From contig JAAKBF010000092.1 of NCBI GenBank assembly GCA_012656075.1, forward strand, positions 273,042 to 337,041: a stretch of DNA of 64,000 bases, given 5' to 3'. This document shows positions 19,014 through 32,857 of this stretch, piece by piece (positions within the stretch are counted from its first letter, which is position 1; every line of letters begins with the position of its first letter). A program made the translations under genes and the position numbers. The DNA is from Phytophthora hibernalis. Lineage: Eukaryota; Oomycota; Peronosporomycetes; Peronosporales; Peronosporaceae. The notes beneath the pieces are model-generated. The model saw only the letters and a list, made by a program, of their open reading frames with translations, was not told where the DNA came from and did not search any database.

Positions 19014-19027
19014 ATTTTTCGAAAAAT
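19014..19027 (-). promoter_or_regulatory. Perfect palindrome ATTTTTCGAAAAAT upstream of the tRNA
   Basis: It lies 25-38 bases upstream of the tRNA 5' end (18989), where AT-rich TATA-like elements assist TFIIIB placement in some eukaryotic tRNA genes. It recurs at the same place in units 1-46; unit 47 has lost one T. Function is inferred from position only. Confidence 0.4.
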
Positions 19028-19782
19028 CGACAAACATACGAAAACCATCAAACAGAATCATGCGCACCATCCATGCCCACACGCCTCACAGCTTCTACTT
19101 CGCTTCTCCTTCACTTCACTACATTGTATCGTCACCTTTCATCTTGACTTACCAACCCTACACCACATACCAAAACGCGAACGATGCTCTGCATCACGCT
19201 CAATAACCACGGCATTTGACACGAACCAGCTGCCTCGTCGTTTCACACGCTGCTCCGCACGCGCGCCACAAAGCGCATTACCTACCTACCATAAATAGAG
19301 TGATCTTTCACAGATCTCGGATATGCAGTCCGACGCTCACGAAAACAGACCGGGTCTGGTGGTTGTTACAAGTGCAAACGCGAATTCGTGCTCAATGACA
19401 GCGACCAGTTGCGACATTTCGGCACGTACCGAAGCCGGCCACCGTAAGCGAAAGACCTGCAGAAACAAGTCAGAGTTGAGTCAATGTCGGACTGACTGGC
19501 CGACTGACTGGCCGACTGACTGGCCCGTTGAGTTGCCGAGGATGGTCGCTGGTCCAATCCGAAACCTGATACACGGGTCACACAAAACGAGGAGATGCAA
19601 CAGGGAGGTTTGGTGAGTTGTAGCGGGCGTTACGAGTAGTCGACGTGAGGTCAGCGCGTGGCAATGCGAGCACCAAAAGGTCTGGTGGAATAGTGTGCAA
19701 AAGAGCAAAGACGTCCCGAAGCACGCCTCGATCGCGAACGGGCCGCAGCAGCACCCTCGAACGTGAACGTTTGCAAGCAATT

Positions 19783-19854
19783 TGCCCCCAGGCAGGATTG
19801 AACTACCGACCTTCCGCTTACTAAGCGGGTGCTCTACCACTGAGCTATAGGGGC
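19783..19854 (-). tRNA. tRNA-Thr(AGT), array copy 2
   Basis: Body as copy 1. M1 T, M2 C. Like unit 1, this unit lacks an AC dinucleotide in the 5' flank (CCTACACCAC). Confidence 0.95.
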
Positions 19855-20647
19855 TCTTACAACCGAATGCAGCACAACATTTTTCGAAAAATCGACAAAC
19901 ATACGAAAACCATCAAACAGAATCATGCGCACCATCCATGCCCACACGCCTCACAGCTTCTACTTCGCTTCTCCTTCACTTCACTACATTGTATCGTCAC
20001 CTTTCATCTTGACTTACCAACCCTACACCACATACCAAAACGCGAACGATGCTCTGCATCACGCTCAATAACCACGGCATTTGACACGAACCAGCTGCCT
20101 CGTCGTTTCACACGCTGCTCCGCACGCGCGCCACAAAGCGCATTACCTACCTACCATAAATAGAGTGATCTTTCACAGATCTCGGATATGCAGTCCGACG
20201 CTCACGAAAACAGACCGGGTCTGGTGGTTGTTACAAGTGCAAACGCGAATTCGTGCTCAATGACAGCGACCAGTTGCGACATTTCGGCACGTACCGAAGC
20301 CGGCCACCGTAAGCGAAAGACCTGCAGAAACAAGTCAGAGTTGAGTCAATGTCGGACTGACTGGCCGACTGACTGGCCGACTGACTGGCCCGTTGAGTTG
20401 CCGAGGATGGTCGCTGGTCCAATCCGAAACCTGATACACGGGTCACACAAAACGAGGAGATGCAACAGGGAGGTTTGGTGAGTTGTAGCGGGCGTTACGA
20501 GTAGTCGACGTGAGGTCAGCGCGTGGCAATGCGAGCACCAAAAGGTCTGGTGGAATAGTGTGCAAAAGAGCAAAGACGTCCCGAAGCACGCCTCGATCGC
20601 GAACGGGCCGCAGCAGCACCCTCGAACGTGAACGTTTGCAAGCAATT

Positions 20648-20719
20648 TGCCCCCAGGCAGGATTGAACTACCGACCTTCCGCTTACTAAGCGGGTGCTCT
20701 ACCACTGAGCTATAGGGGC
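20648..20719 (-). tRNA. tRNA-Thr(AGT), array copy 3
   Basis: Body as copy 1. M1 T, M2 C. First 867-bp unit, with CTACACACCAC. Confidence 0.95.
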
Positions 20720-21514
20720 TCTTACAACCGAATGCAGCACAACATTTTTCGAAAAATCGACAAACATACGAAAACCATCAAACAGAATCATGCGCACCAT
20801 CCATGCCCACACGCCTCACAGCTTCTACTTCGCTTCTCCTTCACTTCACTACATTGTATCGTCACCTTTCATCTTGACTTACCAACCCTACACACCACAT
20901 ACCAAAACGCGAACGATGCTCTGCATCACGCTCAATAACCACGGCATTTGACACGAACCAGCTGCCTCGTCGTTTCACACGCTGCTCCGCACGCGCGCCA
21001 CAAAGCGCATTACCTACCTACCATAAATAGAGTGATCTTTCACAGATCTCGGATATGCAGTCCGACGCTCACGAAAACAGACCGGGTCTGGTGGTTGTTA
21101 CAAGTGCAAACGCGAATTCGTGCTCAATGACAGCGACCAGTTGCGACATTTCGGCACGTACCGAAGCCGGCCACCGTAAGCGAAAGACCTGCAGAAACAA
21201 GTCAGAGTTGAGTCAATGTCGGACTGACTGGCCGACTGACTGGCCGACTGACTGGCCCGTTGAGTTGCCGAGGATGGTCGCTGGTCCAATCCGAAACCTG
21301 ATACACGGGTCACACAAAACGAGGAGATGCAACAGGGAGGTTTGGTGAGTTGTAGCGGGCGTTACGAGTAGTCGACGTGAGGTCAGCGTGTGGCAATGCG
21401 AGCACCAAAAGGTCTGGTGGAATAGTGTGCAAAAGAGCAAAGACGTCCCGAAGCACGCCTCGATCGCGAACGGGCCGCAGCAGCACCCTCGAACGTGAAC
21501 GTTTGCAAGCAATT

Positions 21515-21586
21515 TGCCCCCAGGCAGGATTGAACTACCGACCTTCCGCTTACTAAGCGGGTGCTCTACCACTGAGCTATAGGGGC
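21515..21586 (-). tRNA. tRNA-Thr(AGT), array copy 4
   Basis: Body as copy 1. M1 T, M2 T. A private C replaces T in CACGCCCAATAA at about 21799. Confidence 0.95.
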
Positions 21587-22381
21587 TCTTACAACCGAAT
21601 GCAGCACAACATTTTTCGAAAAATCGACAAACATACGAAAACCATCAAACAGAATCATGCGCACCATCCATGCCCACACGCCTCACAGCTTCTACTTCGC
21701 TTCTCCTTCACTTCACTACATTGTATCGTCACCTTTCATCTTGACTTACCAACCCTACACACCACATACCAAAACGCGAACGATGCTCTGCATCACGCCC
21801 AATAACCACGGCATTTGACACGAACCAGCTGCCTCGTCGTTTCACACGCTGCTCCGCACGCGCGCCACAAAGCGCATTACCTACCTACCATAAATAGAGT
21901 GATCTTTCACAGATCTCGGATATGCAGTCCGACGCTCACGAAAACAGACCGGGTCTGGTGGTTGTTACAAGTGCAAACGCGAATTCGTGCTCAATGACAG
22001 CGACCAGTTGCGACATTTCGGCACGTACCGAAGCCGGCCACCGTAAGCGAAAGACCTGCAGAAACAAGTCAGAGTTGAGTCAATGTCGGACTGACTGGCC
22101 GACTGACTGGCCGACTGACTGGCCCGTTGAGTTGCCGAGGATGGTCGCTGGTCCAATCCGAAACCTGATACACGGGTCACACAAAACGAGGAGATGCAAC
22201 AGGGAGGTTTGGTGAGTTGTAGCGGGCGTTACGAGTAGTCGACGTGAGGTCAGCGTGTGGCAATGCGAGCACCAAAAGGTCTGGTGGAATAGTGTGCAAA
22301 AGAGCAAAGACGTCCCGAAGCACGCCTCGATCGCGAACGGGCCGCAGCAGCACCCTCGAACGTGAACGTTTGCAAGCAATT

Positions 22382-22453
22382 TGCCCCCAGGCAGGATTGA
22401 ACTACCGACCTTCCGCTTACTAAGCGGGTGCTCTACCACTGAGCTATAGGGGC
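22382..22453 (-). tRNA. tRNA-Thr(AGT), array copy 5
   Basis: Body as copy 1. M1 T, M2 T; with copy 4 the only units of this combination. Confidence 0.95.
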
Positions 22454-23248
22454 TCTTACAACCGAATGCAGCACAACATTTTTCGAAAAATCGACAAACA
22501 TACGAAAACCATCAAACAGAATCATGCGCACCATCCATGCCCACACGCCTCACAGCTTCTACTTCGCTTCTCCTTCACTTCACTACATTGTATCGTCACC
22601 TTTCATCTTGACTTACCAACCCTACACACCACATACCAAAACGCGAACGATGCTCTGCATCACGCTCAATAACCACGGCATTTGACACGAACCAGCTGCC
22701 TCGTCGTTTCACACGCTGCTCCGCACGCGCGCCACAAAGCGCATTACCTACCTACCATAAATAGAGTGATCTTTCACAGATCTCGGATATGCAGTCCGAC
22801 GCTCACGAAAACAGACCGGGTCTGGTGGTTGTTACAAGTGCAAACGCGAATTCGTGCTCAATGACAGCGACCAGTTGCGACATTTCGGCACGTACCGAAG
22901 CCGGCCACCGTAAGCGAAAGACCTGCAGAAACAAGTCAGAGTTGAGTCAATGTCGGACTGACTGGCCGACTGACTGGCCGACTGACTGGCCCGTTGAGTT
23001 GCCGAGGATGGTCGCTGGTCCAATCCGAAACCTGATACACGGGTCACACAAAACGAGGAGATGCAACAGGGAGGTTTGGTGAGTTGTAGCGGGCGTTACG
23101 AGTAGTCGACGTGAGGTCAGCGCGTGGCAATGCGAGCACCAAAAGGTCTGGTGGAATAGTGTGCAAAAGAGCAAAGACGTCCCGAAGCACGCCTCGATCG
23201 CGAACGGGCCGCAGCAGCACCCTCGAACGTGAACGTTTGCAAGCAATT

Positions 23249-23320
23249 TGCCCCCAGGCAGGATTGAACTACCGACCTTCCGCTTACTAAGCGGGTGCTC
23301 TACCACTGAGCTATAGGGGC
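23249..23320 (-). tRNA. tRNA-Thr(AGT), array copy 6
   Basis: Body as copy 1. M1 T, M2 C. Confidence 0.95.
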
Positions 23321-24115
23321 TCTTACAACCGAATGCAGCACAACATTTTTCGAAAAATCGACAAACATACGAAAACCATCAAACAGAATCATGCGCACCA
23401 TCCATGCCCACACGCCTCACAGCTTCTACTTCGCTTCTCCTTCACTTCACTACATTGTATCGTCACCTTTCATCTTGACTTACCAACCCTACACACCACA
23501 TACCAAAACGCGAACGATGCTCTGCATCACGCTCAATAACCACGGCATTTGACACGAACCAGCTGCCTCGTCGTTTCACACGCTGCTCCGCACGCGCGCC
23601 ACAAAGCGCATTACCTACCTACCATAAATAGAGTGATCTTTCACAGATCTCGGATATGCAGTCCGACGCTCACGAAAACAGACCGGGTCTGGTGGTTGTT
23701 ACAAGTGCAAACGCGAATTCGTGCTCAATGACAGCGACCAGTTGCGACATTTCGGCACGTACCGAAGCCGGCCACCGTAAGCGAAAGACCTGCAGAAACA
23801 AGTCAGAGTTGAGTCAATGTCGGACTGACTGGCCGACTGACTGGCCGACTGACTGGCCCGTTGAGTTGCCGAGGATGGTCGCTGGTCCAATCCGAAACCT
23901 GATACACGGGTCACACAAAACGAGGAGATGCAACAGGGAGGTTTGGTGAGTTGTAGCGGGCGTTACGAGTAGTCGACGTGAGGTCAGCGCGTGGCAATGC
24001 GAGCACCAAAAGGTCTGGTGGAATAGTGTGCAAAAGAGCAAAGACGTCCCGAAGCACGCCTCGATCGCGAACGGGCCGCAGCAGCACCCTCGAACGTGAA
24101 CGTTTGCAAGCAATT

Positions 24116-24187
24116 TGCCCCCAGGCAGGATTGAACTACCGACCTTCCGCTTACTAAGCGGGTGCTCTACCACTGAGCTATAGGGGC
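24116..24187 (-). tRNA. tRNA-Thr(AGT), array copy 7
   Basis: Body as copy 1. M1 T, M2 C. Confidence 0.95.
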
Positions 24188-24982
24188 TCTTACAACCGAA
24201 TGCAGCACAACATTTTTCGAAAAATCGACAAACATACGAAAACCATCAAACAGAATCATGCGCACCATCCATGCCCACACGCCTCACAGCTTCTACTTCG
24301 CTTCTCCTTCACTTCACTACATTGTATCGTCACCTTTCATCTTGACTTACCAACCCTACACACCACATACCAAAACGCGAACGATGCTCTGCATCACGCT
24401 CAATAACCACGGCATTTGACACGAACCAGCTGCCTCGTCGTTTCACACGCTGCTCCGCACGCGCGCCACAAAGCGCATTACCTACCTACCATAAATAGAG
24501 TGATCTTTCACAGATCTCGGATATGCAGTCCGACGCTCACGAAAACAGACCGGGTCTGGTGGTTGTTACAAGTGCAAACGCGAATTCGTGCTCAATGACA
24601 GCGACCAGTTGCGACATTTCGGCACGTACCGAAGCCGGCCACCGTAAGCGAAAGACCTGCAGAAACAAGTCAGAGTTGAGTCAATGTCGGACTGACTGGC
24701 CGACTGACTGGCCGACTGACTGGCCCGTTGAGTTGCCGAGGATGGTCGCTGGTCCAATCCGAAACCTGATACACGGGTCACACAAAACGAGGAGATGCAA
24801 CAGGGAGGTTTGGTGAGTTGTAGCGGGCGTTACGAGTAGTCGACGTGAGGTCAGCGCGTGGCAATGCGAGCACCAAAAGGTCTGGTGGAATAGTGTGCAA
24901 AAGAGCAAAGACGTCCCGAAGCACGCCTCGATCGCGAACGGGCCGCAGCAGCACCCTCGAACGTGAACGTTTGCAAGCAATT

Positions 24983-25054
24983 TGCCCCCAGGCAGGATTG
25001 AACTACCGACCTTCCGCTTACTAAGCGGGTGCTCTACCACTGAGCTATAGGGGC
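24983..25054 (-). tRNA. tRNA-Thr(AGT), array copy 8
   Basis: Body as copy 1. M1 T, M2 C. Confidence 0.95.
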
Positions 25055-25849
25055 TCTTACAACCGAATGCAGCACAACATTTTTCGAAAAATCGACAAAC
25101 ATACGAAAACCATCAAACAGAATCATGCGCACCATCCATGCCCACACGCCTCACAGCTTCTACTTCGCTTCTCCTTCACTTCACTACATTGTATCGTCAC
25201 CTTTCATCTTGACTTACCAACCCTACACACCACATACCAAAACGCGAACGATGCTCTGCATCACGCTCAATAACCACGGCATTTGACACGAACCAGCTGC
25301 CTCGTCGTTTCACACGCTGCTCCGCACGCGCGCCACAAAGCGCATTACCTACCTACCATAAATAGAGTGATCTTTCACAGATCTCGGATATGCAGTCCGA
25401 CGCTCACGAAAACAGACCGGGTCTGGTGGTTGTTACAAGTGCAAACGCGAATTCGTGCTCAATGACAGCGACCAGTTGCGACATTTCGGCACGTACCGAA
25501 GCCGGCCACCGTAAGCGAAAGACCTGCAGAAACAAGTCAGAGTTGAGTCAATGTCGGACTGACTGGCCGACTGACTGGCCGACTGACTGGCCCGTTGAGT
25601 TGCCGAGGATGGTCGCTGGTCCAATCCGAAACCTGATACACGGGTCACACAAAACGAGGAGATGCAACAGGGAGGTTTGGTGAGTTGTAGCGGGCGTTAC
25701 GAGTAGTCGACGTGAGGTCAGCGCGTGGCAATGCGAGCACCAAAAGGTCTGGTGGAATAGTGTGCAAAAGAGCAAAGACGTCCCGAAGCACGCCTCGATC
25801 GCGAACGGGCCGCAGCAGCACCCTCGAACGTGAACGTTTGCAAGCAATT

Positions 25850-25921
25850 TGCCCCCAGGCAGGATTGAACTACCGACCTTCCGCTTACTAAGCGGGTGCT
25901 CTACCACTGAGCTATAGGGGC
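25850..25921 (-). tRNA. tRNA-Thr(AGT), array copy 9
   Basis: Body as copy 1. M1 T, M2 C. Confidence 0.95.
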
Positions 25922-26716
25922 TCTTACAACCGAATGCAGCACAACATTTTTCGAAAAATCGACAAACATACGAAAACCATCAAACAGAATCATGCGCACC
26001 ATCCATGCCCACACGCCTCACAGCTTCTACTTCGCTTCTCCTTCACTTCACTACATTGTATCGTCACCTTTCATCTTGACTTACCAACCCTACACACCAC
26101 ATACCAAAACGCGAACGATGCTCTGCATCACGCTCAATAACCACGGCATTTGACACGAACCAGCTGCCTCGTCGTTTCACACGCTGCTCCGCACGCGCGC
26201 CACAAAGCGCATTACCTACCTACCATAAATAGAGTGATCTTTCACAGATCTCGGATATGCAGTCCGACGCTCACGAAAACAGACCGGGTCTGGTGGTTGT
26301 TACAAGTGCAAACGCGAATTCGTGCTCAATGACAGCGACCAGTTGCGACATTTCGGCACGTACCGAAGCCGGCCACCGTAAGCGAAAGACCTGCAGAAAC
26401 AAGTCAGAGTTGAGTCAATGTCGGACTGACTGGCCGACTGACTGGCCGACTGACTGGCCCGTTGAGTTGCCGAGGATGGTCGCTGGTCCAATCCGAAACC
26501 TGATACACGGGTCACACAAAACGAGGAGATGCAACAGGGAGGTTTGGTGAGTTGTAGCGGGCGTTACGAGTAGTCGACGTGAGGTCAGCGCGTGGCAATG
26601 CGAGCACCAAAAGGTCTGGTGGAATAGTGTGCAAAAGAGCAAAGACGTCCCGAAGCACGCCTCGATCGCGAACGGGCCGCAGCAGCACCCTCGAACGTGA
26701 ACGTTTGCAAGCAATT

Positions 26717-26788
26717 TGCCCCCAGGCAGGATTGAACTACCGACCTTCCGCTTACTAAGCGGGTGCTCTACCACTGAGCTATAGGGGC
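26717..26788 (-). tRNA. tRNA-Thr(AGT), array copy 10
   Basis: Body as copy 1. M1 T, M2 C. Confidence 0.95.
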
Positions 26789-27583
26789 TCTTACAACCGA
26801 ATGCAGCACAACATTTTTCGAAAAATCGACAAACATACGAAAACCATCAAACAGAATCATGCGCACCATCCATGCCCACACGCCTCACAGCTTCTACTTC
26901 GCTTCTCCTTCACTTCACTACATTGTATCGTCACCTTTCATCTTGACTTACCAACCCTACACACCACATACCAAAACGCGAACGATGCTCTGCATCACGC
27001 TCAATAACCACGGCATTTGACACGAACCAGCTGCCTCGTCGTTTCACACGCTGCTCCGCACGCGCGCCACAAAGCGCATTACCTACCTACCATAAATAGA
27101 GTGATCTTTCACAGATCTCGGATATGCAGTCCGACGCTCACGAAAACAGACCGGGTCTGGTGGTTGTTACAAGTGCAAACGCGAATTCGTGCTCAATGAC
27201 AGCGACCAGTTGCGACATTTCGGCACGTACCGAAGCCGGCCACCGTAAGCGAAAGACCTGCAGAAACAAGTCAGAGTTGAGTCAATGTCGGACTGACTGG
27301 CCGACTGACTGGCCGACTGACTGGCCCGTTGAGTTGCCGAGGATGGTCGCTGGTCCAATCCGAAACCTGATACACGGGTCACACAAAACGAGGAGATGCA
27401 ACAGGGAGGTTTGGTGAGTTGTAGCGGGCGTTACGAGTAGTCGACGTGAGGTCAGCGCGTGGCAATGCGAGCACCAAAAGGTCTGGTGGAATAGTGTGCA
27501 AAAGAGCAAAGACGTCCCGAAGCACGCCTCGATCGCGAACGGGCCGCAGCAGCACCCTCGAACGTGAACGTTTGCAAGCAATT

Positions 27584-27655
27584 TGCCCCCAGGCAGGATT
27601 GAACTACCGACCTTCCGCTTACTAAGCGGGTGCTCTACCACTGAGCTATAGGGGC
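27584..27655 (-). tRNA. tRNA-Thr(AGT), array copy 11
   Basis: Body as copy 1. M1 T, M2 C. Confidence 0.95.
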
Positions 27656-28450
27656 TCTTACAACCGAATGCAGCACAACATTTTTCGAAAAATCGACAAA
27701 CATACGAAAACCATCAAACAGAATCATGCGCACCATCCATGCCCACACGCCTCACAGCTTCTACTTCGCTTCTCCTTCACTTCACTACATTGTATCGTCA
27801 CCTTTCATCTTGACTTACCAACCCTACACACCACATACCAAAACGCGAACGATGCTCTGCATCACGCTCAATAACCACGGCATTTGACACGAACCAGCTG
27901 CCTCGTCGTTTCACACGCTGCTCCGCACGCGCGCCACAAAGCGCATTACCTACCTACCATAAATAGAGTGATCTTTCACAGATCTCGGATATGCAGTCCG
28001 ACGCTCACGAAAACAGACCGGGTCTGGTGGTTGTTACAAGTGCAAACGCGAATTCGTGCTCAATGACAGCGACCAGTTGCGACATTTCGGCACGTACCGA
28101 AGCCGGCCACCGTAAGCGAAAGACCTGCAGAAACAAGTCAGAGTTGAGTCAATGTCGGACTGACTGGCCGACTGACTGGCCGACTGACTGGCCCGTTGAG
28201 TTGCCGAGGATGGTCGCTGGTCCAATCCGAAACCTGATACACGGGTCACACAAAACGAGGAGATGCAACAGGGAGGTTTGGTGAGTTGTAGCGGGCGTTA
28301 CGAGTAGTCGACGTGAGGTCAGCGCGTGGCAATGCGAGCACCAAAAGGTCTGGTGGAATAGTGTGCAAAAGAGCAAAGACGTCCCGAAGCACGCCTCGAT
28401 CGCGAACGGGCCGCAGCAGCACCCTCGAACGTGAACGTTTGCAAGCAATT

Positions 28451-28522
28451 TGCCCCCAGGCAGGATTGAACTACCGACCTTCCGCTTACTAAGCGGGTGC
28501 TCTACCACTGAGCTATAGGGGC
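28451..28522 (-). tRNA. tRNA-Thr(AGT), array copy 12
   Basis: Body as copy 1. M1 T, M2 C. Last of the uniform left block. Confidence 0.95.
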
Positions 28523-29317
28523 TCTTACAACCGAATGCAGCACAACATTTTTCGAAAAATCGACAAACATACGAAAACCATCAAACAGAATCATGCGCAC
28601 CATCCATGCCCACACGCCTCACAGCTTCTACTTCGCTTCTCCTTCACTTCACTACATTGTATCGTCACCTTTCATCTTGACTTACCAACCCTACACACCA
28701 CATACCAAAACGCGAACGATGCTCTGCATCACGCTCAATAACCACGGCATTTGACACGAACCAGCTGCCTCGTCGTTTCACACGCTGCTCCGCACGCGCG
28801 CCACAAAGCGCATTACCTACCTACCATAAATAGAGTGATCTTTCACAGATCTCGGATATGCAGTCCGACGCTCACGAAAACAGACCGGGTCTGGTGGTTG
28901 TTACAAGTGCAAACGCGAATTCGTGCTCAATGACAGCGACCAGTTGCGACATTTCGGCACGTACCGAAGCCGGCCACCGTAAGCGAAAGACCTGCAGAAA
29001 CAAGCCAGAGTTGAGTCAATGTCGGACTGACTGGCCGACTGACTGGCCGACTGACTGGCCCGTTGAGTTGCCGAGGATGGTCGCTGGTCCAATCCGAAAC
29101 CTGATACACGGGTCACACAAAACGAGGAGATGCAACAGGGAGGTTTGGTGAGTTGTAGCGGGCGTTACGAGTAGTCGACGTGAGGTCAGCGTGTGGCAAT
29201 GCGAGCACCAAAAGGTCTGGTGGAATAGTGTGCAAAAGAGCAAAGACGTCCCGAAGCACGCCTCGATCGCGAACGGGCCGCAGCAGCACCCTCGAACGTG
29301 AACGTTTGCAAGCAATT

Positions 29318-29389
29318 TGCCCCCAGGCAGGATTGAACTACCGACCTTCCGCTTACTAAGCGGGTGCTCTACCACTGAGCTATAGGGGC
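29318..29389 (-). tRNA. tRNA-Thr(AGT), array copy 13
   Basis: Body as copy 1. M1 C, M2 T; first unit with M1 C. Confidence 0.95.
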
Positions 29390-30184
29390 TCTTACAACCG
29401 AATGCAGCACAACATTTTTCGAAAAATCGACAAACATACGAAAACCATCAAACAGAATCATGCGCACCATCCATGCCCACACGCCTCACAGCTTCTACTT
29501 CGCTTCTCCTTCACTTCACTACATTGTATCGTCACCTTTCATCTTGACTTACCAACCCTACACACCACATACCAAAACGCGAACGATGCTCTGCATCACG
29601 CTCAATAACCACGGCATTTGACACGAACCAGCTGCCTCGTCGTTTCACACGCTGCTCCGCACGCGCGCCACAAAGCGCATTACCTACCTACCATAAATAG
29701 AGTGATCTTTCACAGATCTCGGATATGCAGTCCGACGCTCACGAAAACAGACCGGGTCTGGTGGTTGTTACAAGTGCAAACGCGAATTCGTGCTCAATGA
29801 CAGCGACCAGTTGCGACATTTCGGCACGTACCGAAGCCGGCCACCGTAAGCGAAAGACCTGCAGAAACAAGTCAGAGTTGAGTCAATGTCGGACTGACTG
29901 GCCGACTGACTGGCCGACTGACTGGCCCGTTGAGTTGCCGAGGATGGTCGCTGGTCCAATCCGAAACCTGATACACGGGTCACACAAAACGAGGAGATGC
30001 AACAGGGAGGTTTGGTGAGTTGTAGCGGGCGTTACGAGTAGTCGACGTGAGGTCAGCGCGTGGCAATGCGAGCACCAAAAGGTCTGGTGGAATAGTGTGC
30101 AAAAGAGCAAAGACGTCCCGAAGCACGCCTCGATCGCGAACGGGCCGCAGCAGCACCCTCGAACGTGAACGTTTGCAAGCAATT

Positions 30185-30256
30185 TGCCCCCAGGCAGGAT
30201 TGAACTACCGACCTTCCGCTTACTAAGCGGGTGCTCTACCACTGAGCTATAGGGGC
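30185..30256 (-). tRNA. tRNA-Thr(AGT), array copy 14
   Basis: Body as copy 1. M1 T, M2 C, between two M1 C units. Confidence 0.95.
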
Positions 30257-31051
30257 TCTTACAACCGAATGCAGCACAACATTTTTCGAAAAATCGACAA
30301 ACATACGAAAACCATCAAACAGAATCATGCGCACCATCCATGCCCACACGCCTCACAGCTTCTACTTCGCTTCTCCTTCACTTCACTACATTGTATCGTC
30401 ACCTTTCATCTTGACTTACCAACCCTACACACCACATACCAAAACGCGAACGATGCTCTGCATCACGCTCAATAACCACGGCATTTGACACGAACCAGCT
30501 GCCTCGTCGTTTCACACGCTGCTCCGCACGCGCGCCACAAAGCGCATTACCTACCTACCATAAATAGAGTGATCTTTCACAGATCTCGGATATGCAGTCC
30601 GACGCTCACGAAAACAGACCGGGTCTGGTGGTTGTTACAAGTGCAAACGCGAATTCGTGCTCAATGACAGCGACCAGTTGCGACATTTCGGCACGTACCG
30701 AAGCCGGCCACCGTAAGCGAAAGACCTGCAGAAACAAGCCAGAGTTGAGTCAATGTCGGACTGACTGGCCGACTGACTGGCCGACTGACTGGCCCGTTGA
30801 GTTGCCGAGGATGGTCGCTGGTCCAATCCGAAACCTGATACACGGGTCACACAAAACGAGGAGATGCAACAGGGAGGTTTGGTGAGTTGTAGCGGGCGTT
30901 ACGAGTAGTCGACGTGAGGTCAGCGCGTGGCAATGCGAGCACCAAAAGGTCTGGTGGAATAGTGTGCAAAAGAGCAAAGACGTCCCGAAGCACGCCTCGA
31001 TCGCGAACGGGCCGCAGCAGCACCCTCGAACGTGAACGTTTGCAAGCAATT

Positions 31052-31123
31052 TGCCCCCAGGCAGGATTGAACTACCGACCTTCCGCTTACTAAGCGGGTG
31101 CTCTACCACTGAGCTATAGGGGC
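31052..31123 (-). tRNA. tRNA-Thr(AGT), array copy 15
   Basis: Body as copy 1. M1 C, M2 C. Confidence 0.95.
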
Positions 31124-31918
31124 TCTTACAACCGAATGCAGCACAACATTTTTCGAAAAATCGACAAACATACGAAAACCATCAAACAGAATCATGCGCA
31201 CCATCCATGCCCACACGCCTCACAGCTTCTACTTCGCTTCTCCTTCACTTCACTACATTGTATCGTCACCTTTCATCTTGACTTACCAACCCTACACACC
31301 ACATACCAAAACGCGAACGATGCTCTGCATCACGCTCAATAACCACGGCATTTGACACGAACCAGCTGCCTCGTCGTTTCACACGCTGCTCCGCACGCGC
31401 GCCACAAAGCGCATTACCTACCTACCATAAATAGAGTGATCTTTCACAGATCTCGGATATGCAGTCCGACGCTCACGAAAACAGACCGGGTCTGGTGGTT
31501 GTTACAAGTGCAAACGCGAATTCGTGCTCAATGACAGCGACCAGTTGCGACATTTCGGCACGTACCGAAGCCGGCCACCGTAAGCGAAAGACCTGCAGAA
31601 ACAAGCCAGAGTTGAGTCAATGTCGGACTGACTGGCCGACTGACTGGCCGACTGACTGGCCCGTTGAGTTGCCGAGGATGGTCGCTGGTCCAATCCGAAA
31701 CCTGATACACGGGTCACACAAAACGAGGAGATGCAACAGGGAGGTTTGGTGAGTTGTAGCGGGCGTTACGAGTAGTCGACGTGAGGTCAGCGCGTGGCAA
31801 TGCGAGCACCAAAAGGTCTGGTGGAATAGTGTGCAAAAGAGCAAAGACGTCCCGAAGCACGCCTCGATCGCGAACGGGCCGCAGCAGCACCCTCGAACGT
31901 GAACGTTTGCAAGCAATT

Positions 31919-31990
31919 TGCCCCCAGGCAGGATTGAACTACCGACCTTCCGCTTACTAAGCGGGTGCTCTACCACTGAGCTATAGGGGC
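31919..31990 (-). tRNA. tRNA-Thr(AGT), array copy 16
   Basis: Body as copy 1. M1 C, M2 C. Confidence 0.95.
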
Positions 31991-32785
31991 TCTTACAACC
32001 GAATGCAGCACAACATTTTTCGAAAAATCGACAAACATACGAAAACCATCAAACAGAATCATGCGCACCATCCATGCCCACACGCCTCACAGCTTCTACT
32101 TCGCTTCTCCTTCACTTCACTACATTGTATCGTCACCTTTCATCTTGACTTACCAACCCTACACACCACATACCAAAACGCGAACGATGCTCTGCATCAC
32201 GCTCAATAACCACGGCATTTGACACGAACCAGCTGCCTCGTCGTTTCACACGCTGCTCCGCACGCGCGCCACAAAGCGCATTACCTACCTACCATAAATA
32301 GAGTGATCTTTCACAGATCTCGGATATGCAGTCCGACGCTCACGAAAACAGACCGGGTCTGGTGGTTGTTACAAGTGCAAACGCGAATTCGTGCTCAATG
32401 ACAGCGACCAGTTGCGACATTTCGGCACGTACCGAAGCCGGCCACCGTAAGCGAAAGACCTGCAGAAACAAGCCAGAGTTGAGTCAATGTCGGACTGACT
32501 GGCCGACTGACTGGCCGACTGACTGGCCCGTTGAGTTGCCGAGGATGGTCGCTGGTCCAATCCGAAACCTGATACACGGGTCACACAAAACGAGGAGATG
32601 CAACAGGGAGGTTTGGTGAGTTGTAGCGGGCGTTACGAGTAGTCGACGTGAGGTCAGCGTGTGGCAATGCGAGCACCAAAAGGTCTGGTGGAATAGTGTG
32701 CAAAAGAGCAAAGACGTCCCGAAGCACGCCTCGATCGCGAACGGGCCGCAGCAGCACCCTCGAACGTGAACGTTTGCAAGCAATT

Positions 32786-32857
32786 TGCCCCCAGGCAGGA
32801 TTGAACTACCGACCTTCCGCTTACTAAGCGGGTGCTCTACCACTGAGCTATAGGGGC
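32786..32857 (-). tRNA. tRNA-Thr(AGT), array copy 17
   Basis: Body as copy 1. M1 C, M2 T. Confidence 0.95.
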
